Assembly: GCA_001179505.1 (NCBI GenBank)
Contig: CDMY01000520.1
Location: 1 to 64,000, forward strand
DNA from: Vitrella brassicaformis
Lineage: Eukaryota > Sar > Vitrellaceae
Direction: 5' to 3'
Length of the DNA: 64,000 nt
Shown here: in pieces, positions 1-12,331 of the stretch
How the letters are laid out: each line of letters begins with the position of its first letter
Numbering within the stretch: position 1 is the first letter of the stretch
Made by a program: the position numbers and the translations under genes
The notes under the pieces: model-generated
Database searches by the model: none
The model's input: the letters and a program-made list of their open reading frames with translations, nothing else
Told to the model about the DNA's origin: nothing

Positions 1-2517
1 CACGCACCAACCGACACCGGCCACCGACCGACGACCTGACACATGTCTCGTGAGTGTGTCCTCTCTGCTGTGCTGCTCGTGTGAAGCATGGCGCGCGGTC
101 CGGGGCGGCAAACGGGTCATCATCCACTCACATGCATCTCGACACGAAAATCAGCAGACAGGCAGACAGGCGTTCACATTTCAACGGGACGGGCATACCG
201 ATGTGATGGTATGCCGTCTTGGGGTGTGTAAATGGCATAAGAAGACATGCATGTACGCAACGCCGACCGACACTACATACACGCCGCCCTTCCCTCGTGC
301 GCCCCTCTCTCCCTCCCCCTTGCAGCACGCATAAAGCAGCGCGGCAGCCAAACGTTAGGTGCCTCGAAAACAGGCCATGCCAACGGATGAATGGGCGCAA
401 CGGACAGACGTATATACACGTGTACGCAGGTGAATGGATGAATGCGGCAATCATGCAGGCAGGCAGGCAGACAGACACACAAACAGGCAGGCAGGGAGGA
501 GATGAATAAGTGTATGCATTCATCACCCCACCGCAACCACACACAAGCACCACACGCAAACCTCACACACAAAACAGGCACTTTATGAATAGACGGCCAT
601 GCCCCAAGACGGTCACACCATCACAGCACACGCACCAGACAAGCACATAGGCACACACGGACTAAAGGGAAGAGGGGGCGGGCAAGGAGGCACCGGGCAG
701 CAATCAGGAGGTGAGCAAGCACGGTCGCGCGAACAAGCACAGGATGAGTAAGTCAGCGAATTGATAAATTGGTCAGTCAGGGCAATGCATCAATGGCCAC
801 ACAGCACGACAGACAGCCAGACAGCGGAGGAAACACACAAGCAGACACACATCACATCACACACTGACGTCTCACACGCCATCCACGCACTCCCCTACTC
901 CTCCTTACTGACCTGTTTGTGTCCACGGCTGCCTACGAGCACAAATGCGTGGCCCTACGGTGTGTGCGTCTCTACGTGTCAACGTGTCAACACGGGTGTG
1001 TGTCTGTCTGTCAGTCTGTCTGTCTGTCTGTCTGCATCGGCAGGTTCAAATACTGAGAGAGGGACAGCTGGATAGTGGGTCGCCCCAACACCCGGCCCAC
1101 CTGCCCCTCACTCACTCACACACACAGCCAGCCAGAGAGAGAGAGAGAACAAAGCATGCACGTAGACGAAGAGACAGGGCAAATTGAGACGACTAAACGG
1201 CTCGGAAGCATGTGTGTATGTGTTATCCGTACACGCACTCAGTGTGTGTGTGTGTGTATGTGTATACACACACACGTATATACGTACGGGACGAACTGTA
1301 TACGACCTTCTCCCATGCATCGTGTACTGGGCGACCACGATAAGAGAAACGGCCAGACAGACAGACAGACACGGCGGGAAACACGAGCCATCCACCAATA
1401 TGGATGCATGGCGAGGCGAGCAGGCGGGCGATCAACGCGTTGAAAAACTGCCGCAGACTTGTGTACGCGAGCAGAGATCCATCTCATGTGTGAGGGGGGA
1501 GGGGCAGCAGCACCAACCATCGAGCACTCACTCACCCAGATACAAAGCGTGAAACCAATCAATCAGCCAACCAGCGAGAGAGCGAGAAACCCGTCACATC
1601 CGTCATGTGGGCTCACTGTGCTGCACGCACGCAGATATCGATGCGCATACTGCCGTGTGTGTGTGTTTGTGTGTACGTCACCTGGCTGCTCCGCTGCTGT
1701 CAGGCACACACGCAATGCACGAGACCACAGAGGGCCGTGCAGAATACAAAGGGACAATCACATCGAGCATACGATATTAATTACTCACGGCGAATGAATA
1801 CCCAGACAGAAATCGAGACAGACAGACAGACAGACACGCCTGACCTCCCCGCACCAGCAGCACAAAACACCCAGGATCAAAAAGCATTGAGTGGCCGTCC
1901 CCCCTCCCTGTGTAAGGATCATATGCAGCCGTGACCACACCGGTGCGTGGTCCACGCCACGTTCCTCTTTTAGATGGTCAGCCAGGCAGTCGATACACGC
2001 ACCACACCACACCACACCACACCACGCCACGGCACGGCACGGCACGGCAAAAATGCGGCTCATCCCATCCCTCCCCACTTGACACACACGTAAGCACATC
2101 CATGCACACGGGCAGCCAGACAGACAGGCAGGCACCGGTCAGTCCACAGACACTCACTGACCGCATTCAGCACATGTATGTGTGTATGTAAGTGTGCACG
2201 GGCGATAGTCACATTTCACAACACAAAATGTCAGTCAATCCATCCGGCCCCTCCGATCGATCGACCCATCAGCCAGCCAGCCAGCCATTCAACCCAACAC
2301 ACACCGGCACGCCACACGAAGAAAAGCGCTTGAAAGAAGCGATAAGATAAACGGGCGGACAGCCGTCCAGCCAGCCTTTCGTCAGCACACACTGTCACTC
2401 CTATGATACGGCACACCACTCACTCACTCACTGGACACTCAGGTGATGACTGGACGGACGAGCACTCAGGCAGGCAGTGAGGCAGCCAGTCAGTGACCCA
2501 CTCACTCACTCAACGAC
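1..2517. other. Repeat-rich spacer without a supportable gene
   Basis: No reading frame here shows splice-linked exons, a recognisable domain or normal amino-acid composition. The open frames translate into Thr/His/Cys/Val-rich low-complexity strings made by CA/TG, CAGA/TCTG and GGCA-type short repeats. The clearest tracts are TCTG tetramers near 1005-1035, CA/TG tracts near 1240-1275 and CACCA/CACGG pentamers near 2001-2049. Gene A ends just to the right, so this is probably its 3' flank plus intergenic DNA. Confidence 0.7.
2001..2049. repeat. Pentanucleotide tandem repeat
   Basis: Several head-to-tail CACCA units pass into CACGG units by one or two base changes per unit. A shorter CACCA-like run recurs near 22299-22325 in another convergent spacer. 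It reads as a minisatellite with no spacers, so it is not a CRISPR array. Confidence 0.85.
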
Positions 2518-3111
2518 TCAGGGGCTTCCGCCCCTCCCGCGTCCTTTCTTTCCCCTCTTAGACCCCCCTAGTTGTCGCCGGTCGGCGGATGTATTGTCTT
2601 GGGGGAGTCCTGGGTGAGTCGCCCCTCTTCGTAGTTTTCGCGCGTCGACTGATGGGTTGGGCTCTTTGAGGACAGGCAGCGTGTTGCCGACCTCAGCCTG
2701 GACCTCGTAGATCTCTGACAACTCGGTGAGGACCTCTTTCTGCTCGTCAGACATGGCATCGAGATTCGGGCTGACAAACACAACCATGCAGACACGCAGA
2801 TCCAATCCACAGTGCACAGCTCCTGCCTGCTTGTCTCCCTGCCTTCTGTTCTCACCCGTCTGTCGGATTGTTCTTGGGCGCATCATCTGGCTCGTCGTCG
2901 AGGGCATCTTGGTGCACCTCAGCCACAGACTCACCAGGCAGATCACCGCCCTCACACACAACTGCACTCACACACGCGACACGGTCAGCGTGAAGTGAGC
3001 ACCTGCCGTCTCCGTGTTGTCTGGCCCTGCACCACCGTGCAGCTCACCTGTGTTGATGCTGAGCAGGCAAACCAGAGCCACGAGGCCAAGCATCACCCAG
3101 TGGCGCGACAT
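2518..3111 (-). CDS. Gene A: small secreted protein with basic tail, function unknown
   Basis: Three exons (3048-3111, 2856-2961, 2518-2770) join in phase to a 140-residue protein. The first exon encodes MSRHWVMLGLVALVCLLSIN, a clear signal peptide with a hydrophobic core of about 14 residues, which decided the start codon. Next comes an acidic stretch of about 40 residues (EVHQDALDDEPDDAPKNN), a short helical segment containing SDEQKEVLTELSEIYEVQAE, and a basic, glycine-rich end with KRGKKGRGRGG before the stop. Introns are GT-AG. I recognise no domain. The protein is probably secreted or delivered to the endomembrane system, and the acidic and basic halves could make it a charge-driven binding protein. 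It is divergently paired with gene B, 363 bases start to start. Confidence 0.7.
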
Positions 3112-3474
3112 ATCCGATAAGAGAACGGTGTTGAGTCACGTGGAGCCGTCGGGGCAGTAAACAGGCTGACAATCGCACACTACCAATGGCGCGCAATCTG
3201 AGGTGCTCCCTGAAACCACTGAGCTGACACCTCTTCGCACAGCAGCAGCGGTTTCACGAGGGACTCCTACAGCGAGCTTTCTCGACTGAAATTATACGAC
3301 GGGTGTTGTTTCTCTCCACCCAAAGAGGTCAGGCAGACAGAGCACGCCATGGAACAGAGAACATACGCACGCCAGCCCAGCGGCAATGGAAATACCCGGG
3401 CGGACGGCGGTGCTGCTGTCGCAACCTGGTTCTGTGGTGCTCGCAGCTGAGGGACAGGAAGAGGGGGCCGCTCA
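3112..3474. promoter_or_regulatory. Divergent promoter region A/B
   Basis: The 363-base spacer separates the start codons of genes A (-) and B (+). It holds GCGAGCTTT at 3272-3280, a motif shared with five other divergent spacers in this window, located about 160 bases from A and 195 from B. No TATA box is obvious. Confidence 0.5.
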
Positions 3475-6400
3475 ATGGGGATCATCGCAAGGACAATCAC
3501 TGCAGTGATGGCCATACTCACTCCCACAAGTACGCCACACACTCGTCCTTTTTTTGTCTCCAACGGCCGGCCACTCTGCCTGCCCTTCTGTGTTGTGGCG
3601 CGTGGATCTCAGGGTTATTGGCAGGCAACCCCACGCCGTGCATCGAACAAGGCTTCGAGTATGCCTTTGCCGGCGAGCGCAGCATTCTCGACGAGTTCGC
3701 TATCACCAAGACGGGGGAGCTGGCCAACGTCCCCCCACACAGCCTGATGGGTGAAGATATGGACGACAGGACCGTGATGCACTTCCTGGGGGTGCGGGCA
3801 GATGACAAGGGAGTGCCGACCAACGACACGGCCGTGGCTCCCCCTTCACCACCCTGGATGGACACCGCCATGGGCCCATCGGCAGACACCACCTTGAGAG
3901 GGCCGCCGACGAGCGACACGGCCATGGCTCCTGCCAACAGGACGAACAGGACGAGCGGGACGGTCCTGCAGGCCACCACAAGCACATACGGGTGGGAAGA
4001 GGACAAAGAGACGGCGTACTTTGTCCAGTACTGCCAGTGGAGGTGCCAACAGGTGATTTGACATGCTGTACGTATCGATGGTTCACGTCATCATGTATCA
4101 CGTTGCTCTTTCTCTCTCTGTGTGATGGGTGTGTGGTGGGTCCGTTCATTCATGCAGTTTGAGAGCAAGCTGTGTTTCTTCTTCACCTATTTCCCAACCA
4201 CCCGTGTGTGTCGCCTGCTGTCTGTCGATACGGCCAGGCAGTACAGCGACCACGCCATATCGGGATTCAAGTCGTGCCTCTTCAATAACAGAGGTACGTG
4301 GGTGGACGGGAGGGCACCCCACACTTTTAAAGGTCAACACATACATACGCCTGCGTATGCGCACATCGGCACTGCCTCCCCCTTTCAGCTCATCGAGAGC
4401 CCTTTTTCAAGCACCCGGTGGACGCGTCCACCCTCGCGGCTCCCCTGCCGAAGGTGTCGTCCCTCCTGCACAAGTTCTGGACCATCCGCGAGGACGAAAT
4501 CGCTCGCAACGTGCCGTCGGAGGCAAGCGTCCTCAACCCGCCCTTCAGCTACGGCGACGCCGCTGCCAACTCGCTCTTGCGCAGCACGTGGTATCGACCT
4601 GACTGGGTGGCCATCGAGGCCAAGCTGCAGAGGGAGTTCTGGACTCCCAAGCACCTCAACGCGACCGTCAAGGAGCTGGAGGCCCTTGGTGCAAAGACCG
4701 TCTTTGCGGAGCGGTCGGTCATCAATGCGCAGTTGCCCATCGAGTCGATCCCGAAGGCTGCCGAGCTCAAGACAATATCGAGCATCACCACGCCACGGAT
4801 GCACAAGAGCGGGAGTGCCGTACGGTTGGACGATGGACGGCACCTCCGGCGGCGGCTGGTTGGTTCGGTGACGACCGAGGGAGACCAATCGATCGCCACC
4901 GAAAATGCGCGGAAGACGTTTGAAGTGAGCGGGGCGGGCACGAGGTGCGTGGGAGCAATCAGCGGCTCGTACGCCTTCACCACTTATCCGTATTACGATT
5001 ACGATACCGGTTACTTCGTCGAGGACAGAAACAACACACTGGCGATCATCTCGTCAGGCGACCTGCCGCCATTCCTGGAAGAGGACGACGACGACCAGGA
5101 GGGGCCTTTTTCGAAATACGTCGTCTCTTTTGACTCGGAGAGATACGCGTTCCCCTATTACTACGGCCGGGACGAGGGCGCCGAGATCTCGGAGATCTGC
5201 TTCGATGTGGCGCCGGAAACAAACATTGCCTTCGCCTCGGCCCAGGCCAATGTACGTACGCGACGATACAATCGACACAGATGAAACATTGGTCTGTCGG
5301 CTTGGTCGTGTGTGTGTGATTCTGTGTGTGAGCAGGATGGCGGACAGGCGGGCTTTGCCCAGGCAATCAGGGCTATAAAGGAGCAGCACAATTGCGAGGG
5401 AGAGTTCGATGACCTCATTCTCTTCGACGAGTCAGTGAGAACGAAAACGGCACACAGCTCTCACCATTTTCGCATGTTTCCTTGCGCAACATCAGGCCCT
5501 TCTTTGAGTTGGGAGTGGCGGGCGAGGCCATCGAGGAAGTTGTCGGGAAAGGTCACCCAATGCCTCGTCACCAAATGGTTCTTACTCTCCGCTCTGTCTG
5601 TGTGTGTCAGGTACGGCCTACTACACGGGTGTGGGCAACCTCGGCCCCACAGGGTATGTCTCTGAATTCGTGGATTCGGGCTATACGGGTCCCAACAACG
5701 GCCCCCTGCACGACTTCAACCCCGACCCGCATGAGGTGCAGCCCTTCCTGGAGTTCCAGATCTTCCCGGAGGCAAATGACAATGAGGTGACGTTCATCCT
5801 GCAGTGGGATGAACCGTTCGGGGGGGCGGAGACGGACCTCGACATGTTCATCGCTTTCAGCGATGACAGGGGCATCCTGACCACGTTCAACACCGTCGGC
5901 ATTTCAACGGGCGGGGTGCCATTCAACCTCGTCCAGGGATACACCAGGTCACATGAAATCCGACACACACAGAGAGGGAGGGGCCGACGCGCGTACCCAT
6001 CCACCCACCCATGTGTGTGTGTGGGTGGGTGTGTGGGGCAGGGGCAGCAAGGACCCTCAGGAGATCGCCTTCTTCTTTGTAAGACCACAAGAGCACCCAC
6101 CCAACTACGTACCCACCATACACATGTATTCGCGCCCCTCCTCTCCGTGTGTGTGTGTGTGTGTGTCTAAACGTTTGACAGAACGCGGGCGATGCCAACT
6201 GTGTCGACGGGGACGACACCAACTGCGTGTTTCGCCTGTTCGTGGAGCGTGTGTCGGGGCCCTGGGTGGGCCACGGCGCCCCGCCAGCCCCAGGGCGCAT
6301 ACAGATACTACTCAGCACCAATGCTGATGCAAGAGCGGTCTATCTGCCCGTCAACATCAGAGGGGAGGATGTGATTGTGACGAACGGGTCGTCGATTTTC

Positions 6401-7352
6401 GGACACAGCAACACGCCATCGGCCTTGGTCGTGGCAACCGCTCCTTTCAATGTACGTATGTAGGACAGACAGACAGCAAGAGACGGGTGATACGTGCGTA
6501 CATGGACGGCTGGATGTCTTGTGTGTCCTCGTTGTATCAGCAAACTCAGTGTCAAGACCCATGCGACTTTGAGCCCGTCGATCCCGCTCAACTCGAGCCC
6601 TTCTCATCATCAGGCGGCACGCCCATTCTATTTGACGAAAATGGTGGGCGGCAGATACACACGCACACACGAAAGTGCTCCCAGACACATGCATGTCTGT
6701 GGATATTCATGCGTATGTGTGCATGTGTCAGGTCATCGCATCGTTCCGATTGTGCCACGACACCCCGACATAGCTGGCCCCGACCGCGTGTCGACCACTA
6801 GAGCTCCTACTGACTTCTTCGGCTCCTCAGCGGCCACCCCACACATAGGTCAGCCCTGTACACACAGACGACACACGGACACTCACACACACACTCACCC
6901 ACACACTCACACATCAATGTGCGGTTGTGCTTGTGTGTATGTGTGTGTGTACGGTCAGTCGGTCTTGGGCAGCTGATGGTTGAAGCGAACCCCTCCCTGA
7001 CACCGTTTGAAATCTACCAAATCATCATCGACACGGCCAACCCCATCGAGCCTCCTCTCGGTGAGCTCATCCCACCTCCCTGGACCCTCGCCGCAATGCA
7101 CGCAGCGCACACACACACACACTGGGTTGCCGTGTGCATTGTGTGCGGATTGCAGCGCCGCCATTCAACTTCATTTCGGGCAACGGGTTTGCGAACGGCT
7201 TCAGGGCGGTCGAGGAGGCCCTCAACCGGCTTTCGCCTGCCATGAGGGCCGAGCGGTTGGAAAGGATGCGGAAGAAGAGACTGATGGGGAAGGGCAAAGG
7301 CAAGGGAAGCAGGAATGGCAAGGGGAAGGGCAGAATGAGGGGAAAAGGATGA
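3475..7352 (+). CDS. Gene B: secreted divergent subtilase (S8-like serine peptidase)
   Basis: Thirteen exons give about 935 residues: 3475-3529, 3613-4052, 4158-4293, 4389-5251, 5336-5430, 5496-5551, 5611-5947, 6042-6078, 6182-6451, 6541-6643, 6732-6848, 6959-7060, 7156-7352. All junctions keep phase. The start MGIIARTITAVMAILTP looks like a signal peptide. The core matches bacterial-type secreted S8 peptidases in order: VGAISGS (about 398-404), SGDLP, DEG (472-474) followed by DVAPE, GVGNLGP with the oxyanion Asn near 558, RHPDIAGPDRVSTT, and FFGSSAATPHIVG with the nucleophile Ser near 830. Related proteins usually have VLSDS where this one has AISGS, so the first catalytic acid may be lost. 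A His in an HGT motif is also absent; DEG occupies that region. The C-terminal tail repeats GKGKGK/R units. It may be an active protease of altered chemistry or a pseudoenzyme. The bacterial-like domain suggests an old transfer, since the gene has 12 introns. Confidence 0.82.
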
Positions 7353-10212
7353 CCGAGTGAGGTGTGGCGGGAAAGAGGAGCCTGAGGGCCGATTGATCGA
7401 TGGATTGATCGATGAAGCACCAGAAGGGCGGGGAGAAAGGCCACCTGTTGGGACTCGAGACATCCACGACTTGGCAAAGTATGGCAGGCAAGTCAGATTA
7501 GCAAGACACAGACAGATGGATGACCGTCACACAGCCTGCGGGCAAGAAGGACACGGAGGGAGAGAGATTTCGCGGGAAGGACACAGGGACGGGGTGGACA
7601 TGACACGCGCACGGCATGGCAAGTGCAGCAACGGAACCAATGTGGGGACCGCTTAGTGCTGCTGGCTGGCTGCGTTTGTGGCCCTTATCTTCGTGGCTGA
7701 GTGTGAGCGATTTTTATTTGCCACGGTCAACCGGTAAGGCTTTACAATGTCTCTCTCTCTCTCTCTGTATGTCCGCTTGTCTATATGTCTGTCCGTATCT
7801 TTGTGCGATCGTGCGTGTGTATATGCGTGCTTATGTACGTAGTAGTTGTACGTGTGTGTGCTTGCGTGCGTGCGTGCGTGTGGCGGTGCGCCTGTTTTGT
7901 CTGTCGATCTGTCTGTCTGTTGGTCTGGTCGCCGTCTGTGCATGGCATCTACCGCACACGTCGAGTGGTTGGGTGGGTGGCTGGGCGGGCGTTTCTTCCA
8001 TGCAGCGATGGACTCCACGAATGCGTTCATTCACCCATTCACTCACTCAGGCACGACGCATGGATGATTGATACTCTCGTTGCTTGCGGACGTCCTTGCT
8101 TCTTACGTGTACGAACACAGCCACCCAGCCAGGCAGGCACCCAGCCAGCCAGGCACCCAGCCAGGCAGGCAGCGGGCTTGCAAGCCCTCCTGCACGTGGC
8201 ACAAGGACAAACTTCACGTGCAGGAGGCTAGTCAAGGCAGCTGCTATGAGACAAATCAAGTACAAAGGGGAGGGGGAGAAGGCAGCACTGCTTTTTTTCT
8301 TTTCGTGCTTCTCCTTCGATCTGGCTCGCATTTTCCGTACACACACGAATGAATACATACAAACACATGCGTACACACATCGCACGGTCACACAGGCGTG
8401 TAATGTGTGTCTCAGCTAAAGGGCGGCGGTGTGGTAACGTAAGGTAGGTAGGAAGGTGGGTAGGCAGGCTTGGTGTTGGTGGCTGCGTGACTGCATGAGC
8501 GTCTGGGTGCATTTAAATGGCCAGCCGATCGCAGCCGTGGATCGCATGGAAGTGCTCCTGCTCCTGATACATGAGTGTGGATGAATGTGATGCGAGGTGA
8601 GCCATGGTTGTACTGAGGGAGGGATGGTCATGGAGAAAAGAGGAAGAGGGATGTCATGACCATGAAGAGGGGTGTCATGACCCGGGCAGACAATTCATTG
8701 CTTCATGCTTGGCTGCATGTCTGCGTGTCTGTCTGTGTGTCTGTCTGCGCCACAACGATTGACACTGCGTGAATGAGTGTCTGAATGAGTGTGAGCAGCG
8801 CAGCTAGCTGACGTGTGAATGCCGATTGATGTCGTGAGTATTTATATATCTATGTAGGAAGTAGTACAGTGTACGTACTGATACATACACTATACACGCG
8901 TGGTGACGTGAGTGAGTGCGTGCGTGACATCTCAGTAAGTGACTGAGGGCATGCTGACTGATCGATGTCGCCTGCTGGTGTTTTTTGCACGTGTCTCTGG
9001 CTGGATCGACGATTGGTGGCAATGAACCCTTCGCTTTTCCCCTTCTCCCCCATGTGTATCGTTTGTCTACCGCCTCTCGTGCATGTGTCCTGTATAGTCC
9101 GTGCTGTTTGCATGAATAGTATTGATTGCTCATGTATGGAAAAAGCGGCAAATAAAGGAAGGACGACCTTCGACCGGCCGACACCAACTGGTGTTTTCGA
9201 CAGATCGACAGATAGCTGACTGGCTGGAAGACTGACTGACTGACTGACTGAACGAATGAAGGATGATACATGTGCATTATTACGTGATTTTGTCGGTTTG
9301 AATGAACGAATGTCTGCCAGAGTTTTATACGAATGCATTGTGTACATACAGTGTGCTGGTGGTCGATGGGTGTTCATACGTACAGCTGCTAGCGGTTATT
9401 ATGAAATCTATCTTCACTCATGATAATTTCCCTTCTGTCTCGCCTGCCTTCCTGCCTGCCTGTTGATGCACGTGTGCGTGTGGTGACTGCCCCTAGTTGA
9501 TGCAATCGATACATTGGTTCATCCGTCGTTTGCCTGCCTGCCTGCCTGCCTGCCTGCAATGGGGCAGTGTACATGGGGCAGAGTGAGTGTACGTGTTAGA
9601 ATGGCTGGGTGATGGCTGCAGCCAGACCCATGATGGCGTGTCCACGTCGCCAAGACCCATGCATCCATCAATCCATCCATCCATCCATCCGTCCACCCAT
9701 CGAACATTCATTAGTTGGACTGTAAAAAAAGTGCAAACACCAACACACACGTCTCCCTCTGTTCCCACCCTGTGCACGCGCCGCGCCCCATGCGACTGGG
9801 TCGGGTCGGCTACTAAAGGAATCACTACCTACCTACCGCACCCATGGTCGACTTAACGCTGTGCACGTCAATTTCCCACCGACCCATCCATCCATCAATC
9901 CATACGCGCATCGACACATGCAGTCTGGTGTGCACTCAGAGAGAGAGCGAGAGAGAGAGAGAGAGAGAGGGGGAAGGGGACGGAGAGAGAAGACGAGGGG
10001 CAACACGGACAACACACGATGGCTGCCTGTTCTCAAAAACAGCAGATAGAGATCGATTAAAGCACGGTGCGATCAGTATCCACGGCAAAAGGTACCAAAA
10101 AAGAGCCCATTGCTTCTTTTCTGCCCGTAAATGAATTACACAAAACTACGTTTCCCGCCGGCCTCGCTCTCAAGGTGCGCCATACGATACACGGCGCGTT
10201 ATGTGTCGACTT
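7353..10212. other. Repeat-rich convergent spacer, left part
   Basis: This lies between the 3' ends of genes B and C. It contains CT, TG/CA and GA microsatellites (GA run at 9938-9970), tetranucleotide runs such as ATCC/GGAT near 9660-9700, and tandem CTGCCTG-like units near 9530-9560. Open frames here have Cys/Val/His or Ser/Leu-rich translations typical of repeat DNA, and none is linked by convincing splice sites. I see no gene. Confidence 0.65.
9938..9970. repeat. GA dinucleotide microsatellite
   Basis: An almost pure (GA)n tract with one GC interruption sits in the spacer downstream of gene B. Similar GA tracts recur in the duplicated blocks near 10391-10409 and 11607-11619. Confidence 0.9.
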
Positions 10213-10373
10213 GGCGATATGGGACTTATATCTACGTATGCAGCCATGCATGTGTGTCGTTGGCGCCTCGGCTGCTGACACAGCCCTTCCCATGCATACA
10301 CACAGACATGCACACAGGCAGACAGGCACAGCATCCAGCGTTTTCTGGAGTATCCATGTACGCTTCGTGCACA

Positions 10374-10409
<36 letters not shown>

Positions 10410-11125
10410 CGCCCGCCCTGTATAAGTCGCAGAAAACGGTGAGCAGGGAACTGCCCTTTCTGCCTGGCTAACTGTCTCTTTCATCCTGCCTTCTTGTCGT
10501 TTGTTTCGAAGCACCTTGTCTCCACACTTCATCCTCGCCCTGCCCGCACGCAGACACAGACACTTCCTGACGCACAAACAACATACACAAACGCACCACT
10601 GGCTCAGCCGCGGACTGAACCAAAACCGCCGCCTGCTACAGCTGCACACACCGCCCCCGTCTCTTCACTACGTTTTCCAGCCCCCCACCATAGCCGACTA
10701 CATTGATTGAGAGTCAATGAGAGGCACCCACGAACATTCACCTGGTGCTACCCGACGGGCGAGCCATTGAAACACGCGCATACACAAGTCAGTCACAAAA
10801 CAGGTATGGATGGCATGAGGGTCAGGGTCCCTCTTGGTATCCTTCGCTGCGTCTCGCCTCGGAGGTCCCCGTTGTGGTGCTCGTAGCGACTGACGACCGG
10901 CGTTCGGCGATGCCCTTCAGTGTTGGCGTCAGGGGCGGAGTGACGGTGGTGGGTGTGGTGCCGCCGGTGCGGCTGCGGCGCAGGCGTCTCGTGCCCAGAA
11001 TCTGCGTGTAGCGCATCCTCAGCCGCGTGCGGAGCTTGCGGAGGCTCGGCCGCTGGGCGACGCTGCCGCCCTCATCGTCGGTGTCGATGTCCTCCCCCAG
11101 GTTGGCCATGTACGAGATGCCTCTG
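10213..11125. repeat. Left copy of a direct duplication (3' end of gene C plus flank)
   Basis: This block is a direct repeat of 11426-12331. From about 10616 onward the copies match almost base for base, including the last coding segment of gene C. The distal 400 bases differ by substitutions, dinucleotide copy number and small insertions. The offset is 1213 at the left end and 1206 at the right. The copy runs into an assembly gap at 11126. It is either a real tandem duplication or two unmerged contig ends; the scattered substitutions favour distinct sequences over simple read error. Confidence 0.85.
10822..11125 (-). pseudogene. Partial second copy of the gene C C-terminus
   Basis: The reading frame, stop codon and encoded tail (for example GEDIDTDDEGGS, SLRKLRTRLRMRY and TPPLTPTLKG) are identical to the last 101 codons of gene C at 12028-12331. 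Everything upstream is lost in the gap, so it is unknown whether a complete paralogue exists. As assembled it is a fragment without start or splice signals. Confidence 0.7.
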
Positions 11126-11425
11126 NNNNNNNNNNNNNNNNNNNNNNNNNNNNNNNNNNNNNNNNNNNNNNNNNNNNNNNNNNNNNNNNNNNNNNNNNNN
11201 NNNNNNNNNNNNNNNNNNNNNNNNNNNNNNNNNNNNNNNNNNNNNNNNNNNNNNNNNNNNNNNNNNNNNNNNNNNNNNNNNNNNNNNNNNNNNNNNNNNN
11301 NNNNNNNNNNNNNNNNNNNNNNNNNNNNNNNNNNNNNNNNNNNNNNNNNNNNNNNNNNNNNNNNNNNNNNNNNNNNNNNNNNNNNNNNNNNNNNNNNNNN
11401 NNNNNNNNNNNNNNNNNNNNNNNNN
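11126..11425. other. Assembly gap of 300 N
   Basis: There are exactly 300 unknown bases between the two copies of the duplicated block. The round number suggests a gap of nominal or library-estimated length, so the distance between the copies is unreliable. Confidence 0.98.
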
Positions 11426-12331
11426 GCGATATGGGACTTATATCTACGTATGCAGCCATGCATGTGTGTCGTTGGCGCCTCGGCTGCTGACACAGCCCTT
11501 CCCATGCATACACACAGACATGCACACAGGCAGACAGGCACAGCATCCAGCGTTTTCTGGAGTATCCATGTACGCTTCGTGCACACACACACACACACAC
11601 ACACACAGAGAGAGAGAGACTCCCGCCCTGAATAAGTCGCAAAAAACGCTTAACAGAGAAGTGCCCTTTCTGCCTGGCTGGCTGTCTCTTTCATCCTGCC
11701 TTCTTGTTGTTTTTTTCGATGCAGGTTGTCTCCCGCTTCGTCCTCGCCCTGCCCGCACGCAGACACAGACACTTCCTGACACAGACACACGCACCCACGC
11801 ACCACTGGCTCAGCGGCGGACTGAACCAAAACCGCCGCCTGCTACAGCTGCACACACCGCCCCCGTCTCTTCACTACGTTTTCCAGCCCCCCACCATAGC
11901 CGACTACATTGATTGAGAGTCAATGAGAGGCACCCACGAATATTCACCCGGTGCTACCCGACGGGCGAGCCATTGAAACACGCGCATACACAAGTCAGTC
12001 ACAAAACAGGTATGGATGGCATGAGGGTCAGGGTCCCTCTTGGTATCCTTCGCTGCGTCTCGCCTCGGAGGTCCCCGTTGTGGTGCTCGTAGCGACTGAC
12101 GACCGGCGTTCGGCGATGCCCTTCAGTGTTGGCGTCAGGGGCGGAGTGACGGTGGTGGGTGTGGTGCCGCCGGTGCGGCTGCGGCGCAGGCGTCTCGTGC
12201 CCAGAATCTGCGTGTAGCGCATCCTCAGCCGCGTGCGGAGCTTGCGGAGGCTCGGCCGCTGGGCGACGCTGCCGCCCTCATCGTCGGTGTCGATGTCCTC
12301 CCCCAGGTTGGCCATGTACGAGATGCCTCTG
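11426..12331. repeat. Right copy of the direct duplication
   Basis: This is the counterpart of 10213-11125. It contains the 3' flank and last 101 codons of gene C in their intact context. The flank portion carries a longer CA tract and a shorter GA tract than the left copy, plus several substitutions. Confidence 0.85.

Noticed and set aside
128-1562. Several overlapping open frames of 80-140 codons
   Set aside because: They consist of translated CA/TG and CAGA repeats, lack splice-linked continuation and have Cys/His/Thr-biased composition on both strands.
2001-2049. Regular repeats that might suggest a CRISPR array
   Set aside because: Units are 5 bases with no unique spacers, in an intron-rich eukaryotic context.
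3303-4061. Longer single-exon start for gene B (252 codons)
   Set aside because: Its first 105 codons are Arg/His/Cys-rich and begin with a non-ATG codon overlapping the promoter. The model with ATG at 3475 and an intron at 3530-3612 gives a proper signal peptide and keeps phase.
3475-7352. Gene B as bacterial contamination
   Set aside because: Twelve phase-consistent GT-AG introns show it is a resident nuclear gene.
7353-12027. tRNA or small RNA genes in the large spacer
   Set aside because: No cloverleaf-like arms or conserved A/B boxes could be recognised by eye; a covariance search would be needed to exclude them.
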